64,000 nt of DNA from Gaeumannomyces sp. JS-464 (taxonomy: Eukaryota; Ascomycota; Sordariomycetes; Magnaporthales; Magnaporthaceae): NCBI GenBank assembly GCA_002197995.1, contig NGZR01000001.1, forward strand, positions 14,589,501 through 14,653,500, written 5' to 3'. The stretch's first letter is position 1, and every line of letters begins with the position of its first letter. The notes beneath the pieces were generated by a model. It did no database searches and was not told where the DNA came from. It worked only from the letters and a program-made list of their open reading frames with translations. The position numbers were made by a program, and so were the translations under genes. This document shows positions 24,670 through 36,312 of this stretch, one piece after another.

Positions 24670-27050
24670 CTACTCAATGGTAATGTCTTCGCGCTGAGCC
24701 GTCTCCAAAGACTTGGCGAACGCCCATTGTTCAGAGGCAGCAGATACAGAAATCGAGTAAATAGATCGCCCAACCCTGTGATACTTGCCCGTCCTAGCGT
24801 GCTCGACGATTAAAAATTTGTGACATAGCTCGTCAGCACCATAATCGTTGTGACCCAGGTAGACAAGCTTGCAGTCCCTTGCTGAAGGCTTGTGGTCCAC
24901 ATAGTAGCCATCGAGTTTCATATAGAAGCCCTCACACTCCCATTCATGTTTATGTGAGCGATCCCCGGTCAAAATCGCCAAGTGAGACACATTCAGCAAT
25001 ACCGCATTGATAGTAAGGGAGGCGGACCTGGCCTGACCAAATGGTGACCTTGGCGACGCCAGTTGTATATCGTGACTCACCAGCCGCGCATCAACGATAG
25101 CCATGTCTTCATCCAAAGAGACAGCGTCAGGTGATGTGGTCCAGGACCAGGTCGGGCCTTCGGGCCTCTTCCACTCCCAGCTGCCCAGAGTCCGCTCGTT
25201 GTAAAGCTGCTTAAAGTGCTGGTAAGTTTCACCCAGTTCGATCCACCATGCCAGATGCTTTATAATTGTGCGTTCCCAGAACCCGGCCAGATACTTGTCG
25301 TCCCAGACAGCCGCCAACTCGGCCACAACGCCTTCTAATGCTGGCTGCCTGTCGTCGAATCGGCTGAAGTCCCGTTTCGAGTAGTCGCTGACCAGACCAC
25401 TCCATATACGGTTTTGATGTTCTGTTACGGAATGCTCGCATTGAACCGCGGCGTAGTAGCCTGTAGACCTGGGTGGGCATTTGTCCACGCCGCCGAAGAT
25501 GGAGGCCGGTAGTTGTAGCCCGCTGTATTGGCGATCCTGGGAGGTCGGCATCGTGAAAAAAACCTGCGGGCCGGAAGTTTCTGGTGCGGCAGTAGAGGGA
25601 TATGTGGGAAGAATCGAAAACAACTGCGCGTGGAGAAAGCAGCCACTCCTGAAAGGTCCACCCCCGGTTGAACACTGGATTTTTTATGATCTGGAGCTGA
25701 TAGTCCCACGTGTTCACCAACCAGACAGTGGCGGTTTTACCAGTGCCCAGAAGGATAGAAATCTTTGCAGAGTTTGGCCAGGAAGGCGAGGTATTGAGAT
25801 GGCTGTTGAGAAAGCCGTCGGCAGCTTTCTCGGCGCTGGCTGCCACTATCGAAAACGCGGCCTGCTTGTATATTCGACCCATGTCTCGGATTTGGTTTCT
25901 TTTGTCGACTTCGTCATCCTGTACTATGCACAAGGCATCGACCCAAAGATAGGACATCCCAATTGAGCGGCAGACCTGAATGGCATCGGAAATCGTTTTC
26001 GACAGACGCGAATGATCGATCATCTGCAAATGGTTTTGGATGTTCGCGGTGTTCGTTGTAAGCTGGGTCACGCCGCCCCAGCAATAGCTGAGGGTTGCAT
26101 ATTGTCCCGTCTCACCCGGGATGCTTTGACGGAGCCGGACAGCTGAGGGAGACGAGACATCTATGACCCTGACGGGCAGCGGATGATCGCCACGTCTGGG
26201 ACATGACCCATGTTCCTCTTGACATTCCTCAAGCCCCTGGCGGATCACACATCAACGGTTACGTCTGTTAGAATACATCCAAGGCGAGCCGCCATGGTCC
26301 TGGATGCTGGATCAGATGCTGATGATGCACGACACTTGGTCAGTATAGCTTGATTGAGCACTTCAGGGCGGCGCACGTGTGCCAGGTCTTACCTTCAGAT
26401 GCCACCATAGCTCCTTCGAAGAAGAGGGGTTTGCTGTCTCTGCCAACCGATGTCTCATGCTCGGTCCGGCGATATGCTTGGATTCCCTCGAGCACCATTC
26501 CCTCCAAGGGATGGTAGTGCTCGAGGGGTCCTCGCGTGCGGCTCCGATTGACGAAGCTTCCTTTTACTGTGATCTTGTCATGGCACCTTTGGAGGTTGTA
26601 GAAAGATACGTAGCTGTTCAAGATCATGCGGCAGACGGGGCACCCCGCAAACGCAGACTCGTCGAGCTCATGTCGGGTTGAGTGCTCGTAGCCTTGAGGG
26701 TCGAGCAATCGCCACAGCCCATCTGCTGTTCCTGTCATGCCTTCGCATTTGGAGCAGCAAGCAGTATCTGGTCCCCACTTTAAGAAACGCTCATCGACGT
26801 GGTTGCAAAAGCGGCAGTCGAAGGCGTCATCGTTTTCTTCGGTTTCAGAAATAGGGGATCCCTCTGGCGTCAAGCTGGGATGCATCGCGGAAAAAGGCGA
26901 CGCTGCGCTGTCGCGTCTGGGACGGAGGCTGAGTTTGGTGTCATTCTTTCTCGTTGAGGGAGATTCTGCCTTGCAGCTTGTAGACAGATGCCCCCAAGTG
27001 GGATTTTCGTCGGCGGCGCGAGAGGAAGATGCTGCGATAGAGTCGTTCAT
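24670..27050 (-). CDS. HET-domain (heterokaryon incompatibility) protein, two probable indels
   Basis: Exon 1 starts at ATG 27050. After a Ser-rich head it has a Cys-rich module (CRFCNH, CCSKC, CPVC; about residues 80-155) that often precedes HET domains. Donor GTAAGA is at 26392 and the acceptor CCAG ends at 26237. Exon 2 holds the HET domain (PF06985): YATLSYCWGG, then YLWVDALCIVQDD, GRIYKQAAFSIVAASA and RGWTFQEWLLSPRAVVF. After the A7 run at 25556-25562 (T7 on the coding strand) the frame must drop one base. It then continues 300 residues as the variable C-terminal region to TAG at 24670. The splice phase is also off by one, cured by removing one base of the run at 26234-26237; corrected length 740. 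HET proteins trigger programmed cell death on non-self fusion in known cases (het-e, tol partners). The specific partner here is unknown. Confidence 0.82.
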
Positions 27051-27760
27051 GTTGCTCTGCGATGCGAAAGTCGTCACTGAAAGGACTTGGGGTGATCAAG
27101 AAGGGAGCGTGGTTTGAAATAGGACGGATATGGCCAAAAAAAAAGAACCAAAAAATGGCCTGAGGAACCTAGAGGCCACTTGTGGTAGAGCTTCGTAGGC
27201 CTTGCTACTTCTGTAGTTGCTGCCTAACGAGAGGCTGCCCAATGGCTGGGCTTACCATGTAAAGTCAGGCAGAATGGTGGAGTCCTGGGGCCAAACGATA
27301 GGGGCTTGAGCAGTATCGTTTCCATCACCGGAAGCAATGCAGGCAGGTGATATATGGACTGTAGAGATTGTCGCTCGCTCGAACGACAGAGGCATTTGCG
27401 GTCCATGCGAGAAGCTATTGCTTGCGTAGGCCCTATACCAACCCTGTGGGCGGGCACGTGAGCATTGAAAACTTTCGGACGGAGCACGAGCCGATAGCGT
27501 CGCCATTCTCCCAGGTGGCGCCGTGCCATATCATGTCCTTCCCAGGGCTGGAGGTTTGCCATTGTTGGGATATCGTACGCCATTGACCTGATGGGCGGGC
27601 GTCACCACTTAGTGTGAATGGTGAGACATTGACAATGGATGGACATGGAGTTACCTAAGCAAAAGAATAATAAGAAGAATAAGAGAAAATATACAAAATA
27701 AAATAGAAAGAAAAATAAAAGATACGAGATCATCTCAAGTGATGATGAGTGGTACTTAGA
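27051..27760. other. intergenic between HET gene and tRNA
   Basis: Holds the HET promoter side and an AT-rich stretch at about 27650-27720 that lies downstream of the minus-strand tRNA and may contain its poly-T terminator. No gene seen. Confidence 0.5.
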
Positions 27761-27831
27761 TGCGTGTGCCCGGACTCGAACCGGGAGCCCATCGATGGCA
27801 ACGATGGATTTTACCCTTAAACCACACACGC
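27761..27831 (-). tRNA. tRNA-Gly (GCC)
   Basis: On the minus strand a 71-nt cloverleaf forms. The 7-bp acceptor stem is GCGTGTG/CACACGC with discriminator A. The anticodon stem CATCG/CGATG closes the loop TTGCCAT (anticodon GCC). The T-arm is CCCGG-TTCGAGT-CCGGG. There is no intron and no encoded CCA, as expected for a nuclear gene. The internal A and B boxes for RNA polymerase III (B box GGTTCGAGTCC) are present. Confidence 0.97.
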
Positions 27832-29461
27832 TTGTGGGTCTTGACCGCGATGCTGAATCTCACGGCTGCTCAGATTCTTGAACCTACAATCCGCATCGCC
27901 CATTCGATCGGGAGATGCTTCCCTTCATTGCTTACACACACAGAGGGTGCCCAATTTCTGAATGAGAAGTCTCCCTTTTGATGAGTTTCTCATAGGCATG
28001 CCGTCTTTCATTTACAGATTGTAATTCAAGCCAAGTGGGCGGCGATAAACTGCCATCTGGGAGGAGACGAATTGTTTGGTCACGTCGGGGTGTGCGGAAA
28101 AGCGCCCCGGGCCGACAGTACTGTCTCTTGCCAAACCCTACGATAAAGCCGCGGAAAAACTTTGGGCGCAGGCGGAGATGACAGAAGTCGAGCTCTTCAT
28201 GCCTTAGATCCGTCTTGAAGGTATGATGTTGGGTCAAGAAAAGCAAGCAAGAAATTGCCCGACGTTGTGATGAATGGACCGAGTTATGCGGTGGGGAGGA
28301 AGGAGCAAGGATCATGAAAGGAGCTGCCTGAAGCGGAACTGTCCGAGTCCAGGCGGCAAATCGATTCTGGGGAAAGCACGTCAAATGCGGGCAGACTTTT
28401 CCGCCAGCCTCGGTGTGGATGGTTTGGGGAGAGACGTGCGGGAGGCTCCAGCGTGTCCATTTGGTCACTGGGACTCGTCTCACCTTGATTGAGCCCGGCT
28501 AATGGGTCGAGGTACCGGGCATTCACAACCGCCCGACTCCAGTTTCGCTCACTCTCACACTCGACCAGCTCTGCTTGGCCCAATCGCTGCTCCTCGCCGG
28601 CCCGACTCGGTTCGCGACCAACCCCTCCAAGCCAGCGACGCATCCCCTGTCCACGTGTGCTCCCTAATTTTTCAGCCTTCTCCCCTGGTCAATCCCACCC
28701 CCAGCCGAGCGCCGGCTGTCGCAGGGGGTTCCTCCAGTTTTCCCTCCAATGCTACCCCGCAAATTCTCCACCGGTTGAATGAGCCGTCGGAATGCGCGAG
28801 CAGAGGGGGGACGAGAACCTCCTCTTTTTTTCTTATTTTCCCAACCCAGCCCGGTCCAGACCAAACCCTGCGTGCGGAGGCAAGGGCGCCATGTCACTTG
28901 ACCGTGGGCCCCCAAGAGGACGATCCATTTGCGCCTGTGACGAAAGGGAAAGGAGCAATACCATGTCCGAGAAGCGGGGAGAGACACGGCCGATGCGTGC
29001 AAGCCTGCGCTGCCCGCCCACCGGCTCTGGCTGGCTGATGACCCTTTTTAGCCCACACGCCCGGCTGGTCGGTGGTGGCCGAGATGGGTGGTTATTATTC
29101 GTAAAAATATGGGGAACAGGCGCCTTCCAGAAAAGCGCCCCGTCGTCCCTTTTTTTTTTCTTCTTAAAACATGCGAATGCTGCCTCCCGTTGCTTTTGCT
29201 GCTGCGAGTGCTGCTACTGGCCCCGTTTCTCGCTGCCACTGTAAACCCCTCTCGCGGTCGCGTCTGGCCTTCCATCTCGCCTATTTCCACTGACCTGCAC
29301 GCCCAACCCCTTGGGACGAACCGAACCGTGACCGGTCGTCGGTCGCCTGCAGCGCGCGCCCAACGTTGTTCCAACACGCGGTATGGCCACATAAATGCTA
29401 CTCGAGAGAGAAGCACGACATTGGGGCAGCCTCAAACCAAGTTCCTCTCTCCCCACTCGCG
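27832..29461. other. intergenic, promoter of the Zn2Cys6 gene
   Basis: Frames on both strands (for example 27932-28483 minus, 28502-29038 plus) have no recognisable motif. Short T and A runs occur at 28826 and 29151. The right part is the likely promoter and 5' UTR of the transcription factor at 29462. No gene called. Confidence 0.5.
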
Positions 29462-32400
29462 ATGCTGCTCTTCACCAAACTCGCAGCACCCAAAGCTCCC
29501 AAGCGGCGCTCACGAGCTGGTGAGTTTAGGGGTTTCTGGCTTCGGAGACCCAAACACTTGGGTCGGGACCCTCTAGGTCATCTAAAAACACTTTGCTAAC
29601 CATCCTGCTGGGACTGCTCGAACCCCGACACATGCAGGCTGTACCTCGTGGTATGTATTCCTGGTTCTGGCAATCAGACCGTGCCTTCTGGAAGCCTGAA
29701 GCGACGACTTTTAAGGCTGTTCTTTGGCGGGACACAGCGAGGGAAAAAGTCCCCCAATCAGCGCGTGTGCGTGATCTGAGTGCACTGCTGACCTTTGTGA
29801 CGCCCGAACCACAGCAAAGAAAAGGTCGGTTAAGATGGGATGAAGAAAGACGCCCCCTAATCTGTTGCGAGTACAGTCGTCTGGAAACAAATAATAGCTG
29901 ACCTAGCCAACACATGGGCGCAACCGCAGAAAAAGAAATGTGATGAAGAGCGACCAAAGTGCGCGCGCTGCGCCGAGCGCGGTGGTGACTGCGTCTACGA
30001 GCCCGTTCGCCCCCGCCAGCGCCGGAAGCGCGACTATGTCGTCTCGTCCGCCACGGCCTCGACTTCGACGACCGACTCGAGTGGCGGAGGAGTTGATGCA
30101 GACAACACCAACAATACCAGGGCCAACGGCATCAACGGCGTCCCTACCGACAACTTCCCGTGGCCGCAGCCGATTCCCGGCAACGAGTATGACGACGGCT
30201 ACGATGAGGAGGACGAGGTGGTCGATGCCGATGTTGCTGCCAACTACTACCACCGGCCTTAGTCAAAGCTGGGTGCAACACAGCAACACGCACCACTCAT
30301 CGTGGAGGCCTGGGCCTCTGGTGTTTGACGAGGGCGGCTCCTCGGACGACGCTTCTGATCTACCCATCTTCTCGCCGCTCGAGGACGGCTTTGATATCGG
30401 GTCGCTGGTGCCGCCGCCGATGCGGCACGGTGGCATCATGAACGGCGTCAGGGGTGAATGACCATGTCGCCCGTCATGGAGATTGGAGGCGGAGGCGGCG
30501 CATATGACGACGAGGCCGACGAGGGCGACTTGGTCGTAGGGTCCATTGGGATGGAGCAGCATGTCGACCGGAGGGCTCATTTGCATCCACCACGACAACA
30601 AGAACAATAAAATCAGAACCAACACCAAGCACGGCCGTCGTCATCGCGCCCCACCACCACAGGCATAGACGGCATCACGAGCATCGACGAGGCAACGGCT
30701 TTGGTGGACCGGCCGACATGGCCGTGGCGGCGGCGGCGCTGCCCGTCAGATCGCCGCTGCTCGAGTTCTGCGCCCCGGCTTTCTCCGAGTTCTCAGAACA
30801 GCCTAGCCGGAGGATGCTGGTGGACCACTTCTGCAACGTCCTTTCACACCTGATTGTCTTCCGCGAGGAGACGGGCAACCCGTTCCAGCAGCTCGTGCTC
30901 CCTCTGATGACCGCCGGCACGACAGGCGCCCTAGTCCCATCCCCGGCGGGGGCGTCGTCTCCCGTGGCGGATGCCGTCTACGCGCTGGCCAGCGCGCACC
31001 TGGAGCACAGGGGCGTCGACGTCAAGGGCGGCGAGCGCTCGCTTACTACCACCACCGCGCCATCCAGGGCCTGTCCAAGCTTATCCAGCCCAGCAGTGGC
31101 AAGGTAAACAAGAACCAGGTGCTGGCTGCAATCATCCTTTTGGTGTACTACGAAGTTGTGAGTAGTACCTTTCCGCGCCCCGTGATGTCCATCCCCTTAT
31201 CTGGAACTTGGCTGACTTTCTGTGTCTGATATGAACATCAGCTCGTTCAAAGAAGTCGTACAAACATAATAGAGGGTCACCTCAAAGGCGCTCTCACAGT
31301 CATGTGTTCAAATCCCGAACCCCTAGACTCGACGGGAGTATTTTTGGAGCGGGTTAGTAACATCACAATACCTCGGCCCCGTTTTTCTAACAGCCAGTTC
31401 GGTTGCTTGCCATGTGAAGTCGGAATTCTGACATACTCCCTCTTGCAGGCCTTCCGCTTTTACGACGTGATTGCGGCCCTCTCCTTCGGCACTGCTCCGC
31501 TCTCGACGGCGCCTGCGGCAGGCTGTCTGCTCCCCTTCCCGCCGGTTGGCGCACCCGCTGCGTCACCTCTCAACAATGTCGACACGCTTCTGGGCATGTC
31601 GACGACGCTCTGGCCTGTTATCCACCGGCTATCGGGCCTGCTCGCCCTCCGGTCCGATCTCGATGCCGCCCGCGCCGCGGGTCATCCCGCTAAGGTCGCC
31701 GTGCTTCGTACCGAGTTCGAGTCCACGGCCTCCACTGTCGAGGCGGCCCTTCTCGGCTGGAGCCCCTCCCCGCCCTCCGGCTGGGTTCTCGACTCGGATT
31801 TCGAGGGTGGTGACCCGACCAAGCTGCGCAGGGTCATGTCTCCCACCCCCACGGGCTTTGAGGGCCAGCGACGGGGGAGTCATGAGAGTGAGGGCGGTCT
31901 TGGCGATGAAATGGTGGTAGGGGATGTGGACGGACCTGGTGCGGAAATTGGCACAGAAAACAGCAGCCGCCCCCCGGAAGACTTCAGTCCCAACGCCGCA
32001 CTCGATCAGGAAGCACCGTCGCCCAGCAGCGCCGCAACACCGGCCTCTACCTCTTCCTCTGCGTCATCCTCGTCCTCGTCCTCCTCCTCGGCAAGCGACT
32101 CGGCCCGCCTGCACTCAATCCTCAACAACGCCCTGGCCTACCGCCACTCGGCGCTGGTGCACCTGTACCGGACTGTGCACTCGCGGCCCGGAAACCACCC
32201 TCTGGTGCAGCGGCACGCGCGCTTGGCTCTCCGCCACTGCGCCGCCACGGTCGAGCACGGCGGGCCCATGGGCGCGCTCCTGTGGCCGCTGTTCGCCGCC
32301 GCCTGCGAAGCGCGCGAGCCCGAGGACCGGGCCGCCGCGGGGCGCGCCTTTGCGGCCATCGACCGCCGCCAGGGCATGACCAACATCGCGCGCGCCTGGG

Positions 32401-32720
32401 AGATCGTGCAGGAGGTCTGGCGCCGCGCGGATCTGTTCCACGGCGCTGCTGGCGATGATGAGGACAGGGGGGAGGAGAGCGGTGAGGTCGATGAGTGTGC
32501 GGATTTCGTGCATGTTGACAGCGATGGCATGGACTACGCTGGGGGTGGCGGGTTCGGCGGGCGTCGACACAGCCACGGCCACGGCCACGGCGTCGAGGCG
32601 TCGAGGCGGCCGTCGTCGCGCCGCATGTCGGAGTTCACGTTCCCCGGCGGTCGGAAGAACGCGATGGACATGTGGAGGAGGGTGAGTGAGGATATGGGCG
32701 TCAATGTCGTGTTTGGTTGA
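29462..32720 (+). CDS. Zn2Cys6 transcription factor with Fungal_trans_2 domain, several indels
   Basis: Exon 1 (29462-29519) encodes KRRSRAG. A 13-nt microexon (29638-29650) supplies CTS and most of the second Cys codon. Exon 3, from about 29930, supplies [14 protein letters not shown] and ECxxGGDC-like residues, completing a binuclear zinc cluster, followed by a basic segment ([10 protein letters not shown]). The phase into exon 3 is unresolved. Further on, acidic linkers lead to a Fungal_trans_2 (PF11951)-like domain: [47 protein letters not shown]. The frame must gain a base at TT 31043-31044 to continue as [12 protein letters not shown], and shifts near 30240-30310 and 30465 are also needed. 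Later exons are about 31242-31350 and 31449-32720, with introns at about 31157 and 31351. The C-terminus has a Ser run and a His/Gly-rich stretch. Probably a nuclear DNA-binding regulator; target genes unknown. Confidence 0.75.
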
Positions 32721-33098
32721 GGGAATCTGATGGTTGGCTGCGGTGGGGATGCCTGAGGTGTAATGGGTGTTTGGCAAGGGGGCTTGAGGTTTGGTGTGAA
32801 GGCGCAACGGTTTGGGGCCAAAAAAAATACCTTGTCTTATGGATCTTTCGTCAGCACTCCCATTCTTTTTGATTTAGCGATGTTTATATGTGGTTTATGG
32901 AGCAAGTTTCGGCCATGACAAGGAGCAAGAGTGGTCATTCGAATCATCTGTTGTCGCACCCTCTCCGAGGTGTCTTTCTCCAGCCTGACGTGTCTCATTC
33001 CTGTTTCTGGTACCTAGGTTGCCCTGCAGATTACCATGACACAATGGTCCTATCAACTATCCCCTGAGAGTCTGCCCAAGACGGCCAACCCAACCACC
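32721..33098. other. short convergent intergenic region
   Basis: Convergent 3' ends of the transcription factor (plus) and the dienelactone-hydrolase-like gene (minus). AT-rich bases around 32860-32900 may hold polyadenylation signals. No gene. Confidence 0.5.
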
Positions 33099-34387
33099 CT
33101 AGCAGACATGCTCCACCTTCTGCACCGACCCGTCGCGGCCGCCCAGGTCCGTCTTGAGCACGCGGCCGAACAGCTCGAGCAGGACCTCGAAGCAGACCTT
33201 TGTGACGGCCGGGTCGTAGCGGCCCTTGCTCAGCTCGTCCCGGATGAAGGCGTGCTGGGCCCAGGCGAACTCGTAGAAGCTGAAGGCGACGCCGGCCTCG
33301 CGCAGCTTGGCGCGGATCAGGTCGCGCCCGGCGTCGGGGACGTGCGTGTCCTTGACGCCGAAGATCATGGCCACCTCGCAGCCGGCCTCGGCAAGCCGCG
33401 AGAGGCGGTCGAGGGTGTGGTTGGAGTCCGACGAGGGAGGGGTGCTCGAGGTGTTGGGGCCCGAGTGCGGGCCGAGGGTGCGCGAGTGCACGTCGGTCGC
33501 GAAGTAGTTTACGCAGGCAGAGATGCGGGGGTCGAGCTGGTTCCGGCATTGTCAGTGTTATCCGTTTTTTTTTTTTTTGGTTCTATCACCTGGGCTTGAA
33601 ACTCATTGTGGCCGACTTACGCTAGCTCTCAGCGCGAGGTGGCCACCCAGGCACATGCCCGTGGCTCCGATGCGGCCCGAGCATGTCGGGAGGGAGAGGA
33701 GGTAGTCCACCGTTTTGCGGGAGTCCTCATCGTACGACTCGAGGGTCTAGCAGGTAGGCAGATATTCATTATTAGCTGGGGCTGTCTTGTAGGGGGTTTT
33801 CGTTGAACGTTGAATAAATGCTCACCTTTTCGACCTTCCACTGGTTCCCCTTGTCAGTCCCCGGAACGTCGTAGGCGAGGGGCTCCGGCCCCGTGAAGTC
33901 ATGGTAACTGCTGGGCGCGGCAACGATGTAGCCCTGGCCGGCGATCTGGCGGGCGAACCGCGCAACGGGGCCGGTGACTGGGTGTTTTGCCTCGCGGAGG
34001 GCGTCCAATCAGTATCTCAAGACTGGCTTATCGCTTTTTTTTACAAATAGTGGTATTTCATCTCTACTATGAGCGGACACAACGCACCCTGGTAGATCTC
34101 GCTGAATAGGGCGACTCCTGGGAAGCGGCTGCAGGGATCGGTATGCATTAGCAGGCTGCACGTCCAACGGCTGGCTACCTAATCTATCCAGGCGGGGAGG
34201 AACCTACGCGTTGGGATACTGCGGGATGGTTGGGTGGAAGAGGAAGATCCCTGGCCGGCGTCAAAGGGGTTAGAGACATGGCGCAGCCGCCTATGAGATT
34301 GCACCCAAAGAGGCCCCGCGCACTCATCGTGGACTCGACGCCATTGATGCTCGTCTGGACGTCGGCGTGGCTCTCCTGGATCAACAT
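33099..34387 (-). CDS. dienelactone hydrolase family protein
   Basis: Alpha/beta hydrolase of the DLH family (PF01738), 287 residues from six exons: 34387-34324, 34250-34208, 34128-34088, 33977-33826, 33746-33621 and 33536-33099. All junctions keep phase, and the total is exactly 288 codons. Family landmarks are MLIQESHADV at the start, IFLFHPTIPQYP, FPGVALFSEIYQVTGPVARFAR, the nucleophile elbow GMCLGGH (Cys), VNYFATDVHS, the Asp in GVKDTHVP and the His in WAQHAFIRDELSKGRYD, followed by a typical C-terminus ending EHVC. Known relatives hydrolyse dienelactone or other cyclic esters; the fungal paralogues of this type are mostly uncharacterised, so the substrate is unknown. The intron at 33620-33537 has a T12 run. 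Unlike its neighbours this gene has no frame lesion. Confidence 0.9.
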
Positions 34388-36005
34388 GGTGCTCGGACTT
34401 GATGGGCGCGATTTCTCTGTCAAGTGGGGGTGTGCCCTTTGGATGTTGTTGTCAAGTGCGCCCGCGATGTGAAGCTAATCTTGACTGCGAGGTGTTCCCA
34501 ATCCCCTCGGGAGCTTAGATGAGCTTACCTATAGCTCCCAGCCGCAGCTCCCGCGCGTGCTCCACCCCGTTGACACCTCCGCACTCTCGTCATCCCGCGA
34601 CTGTCTTATTATGTTCCTGCATAGGTGCATCTCTGTGGCTTCTGCTAAGTATCAAATGCCGTTTTCAGTTATTTATACCACCTGCAGTATACCAATCCTT
34701 GGGGTTTCCATTTTTATCATTTGTTGATCCCTTCCAACGTTTCCGTATACGTGCACGCAGTTACCCCGCTGCTGCATCGGCCATCTCGCCCTGCGTCTAA
34801 GGGCAAACAAGTCAAGCACGAGATGGAAGGACTGGTCTTAGTAAGTCGAGCCAACTCTTTTGCGTCTTCGAAGCGAAAAGGTGCCTGGCAGTGGTGGGGT
34901 GGTGCAGCTCCCAACTCATCACATCCCCGTCCAGGAGATGGTGGCGGGGCTTCTTTGCTATCCTATCCAGCCCCTGCTTGGCCTCCATCCTGGGCTCCTC
35001 GGCTTGGACTCGTCAGGCACCAAAAGAGGCGGTGACGAAAGACGGCGGGGAGGCCGGGACAACGCAAACTCTGCCCGATGAAAAAATTCGATGGAGCATT
35101 ATCACCCCAGACTCAAATTCCTGTCACCAGCGAAGTCGAGCCTCCATCCCCACTCGGGGGATGCAAGCGGCAAAGTTCGGAACATTGCAGAAAGCAAGTG
35201 AAGCTGCTGGTATGGAGGTGGCATCAGGGGCCCGATTCAGCAGCATGCCAGAATCCTCCCTGTTCATCGCCCGTCCGGGAAACTCCACAAATCTGGGCAC
35301 ACTGGGTTGAGAAGCGTCAAGAAAGCAGCCCGATGAGTATGACAGCCAGTCTTTCGATTCTTCACCAGGATGGGATGTCTGGGTGCCCCGCAGACGCTAG
35401 GGTGATGGCTCCTCCAAGGATCTAATGTCTAGATTTGGGAGTATGAACCTGACGAGCCCAATGGTTCTCGAGGTTTGCTGAATGTTACAAATCGGTTGGT
35501 TTGGTTGCCATCGGTTACTATGTACCCAGAGTTGGGAGAACTTCAAGAAAAAAAGCCGGACAAATGCTTGCGTGGCAAACGCACAAATGGCTACCCCAAA
35601 GATTGCTATCCAACTCTCCACTGCAAGCGGGCGAACACAAGCGAGCAAGCCCAGATGAAGAGAGGGGGAAAAAATTCTCAAAGGGTTACATGGATAGTCG
35701 CAGGTAGTTGCTGGGGTTGCCAGGCTGCCCAGCTCTGGACAGGCAGATCAAAGAAAAGTATTGCAGGGATCTGATTTTCGCCCTTCTTTTTCGTCATTCA
35801 ATCGTGGTAATGGATGGGGTGCATTGCAAAGGCTGTGGGCGTGCGCATAGTGAAACCGCCTCCCATCGGAAGGCTCTGGACACTGCTGGACGTGGCTAGA
35901 AGTGGCTGGGTGCAGCTGGTTGAGCCTCGCGCATACCCGAATTGTGCGTGCCTTGCGTTTGTGGGGCGTGGGCGTCTCAATCGCAGTGGGAGTCGGCCTA
36001 GCGAT
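34388..36005. other. intergenic, upstream of Hsp70
   Basis: I see no coding region. Short frames on both strands lack motifs. The left end is the promoter of the DLH-family gene. The region toward 36000 is the distal Hsp70 promoter. Confidence 0.5.
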
Positions 36006-36028
36006 TTCCGCAAGCTTCCTGCAGGTTC
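36006..36028 (+). promoter_or_regulatory. extended, imperfect heat-shock element
   Basis: Units at exact 5-base spacing read TTC-nn-CAA-nn-TTC-nn-GCA-nn-TTC. The three TTC units are perfect and the two inverted GAA units between them are degenerate. It lies about 285 bases before the Hsp70 ATG. Expected ligand is the HSF1 trimer. Confidence 0.5.
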
Positions 36029-36056
36029 ATTCGTGGTGGGGCGGATTTCCTACCTC

Positions 36057-36069
36057 TTCTCGAACCTTC
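36057..36069 (+). promoter_or_regulatory. perfect three-unit heat-shock element
   Basis: TTCTCGAACCTTC is an exact TTCnnGAAnnTTC site, 244 bases before the Hsp70 start codon, in a region expected to be promoter. This is the consensus binding site of fungal HSF. A CATTTAAG element follows about 55 bases downstream and may serve as the TATA box. Confidence 0.7.
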
Positions 36070-36312
36070 TGCCCAAAAGCCTGCCCCGCCAACCACTGCC
36101 CCTCCTGCCTTGCCCTCCAGACTGCATTTAAGAGAACAGCCTCCTCAGCGCTCTCTCAAGTCTGCCGTTGAACAAACCAGATCACTTCACTCCATTTCCC
36201 TTTTCCTTTTCTACTCTACGCGCAAGAATACCCATTTCCTTTTCCGTTTATCAGCGATCTCGACACAAAGAACCAACTCTGCATAGCACGTCTCACAGAT
36301 CACTCTGACAAG

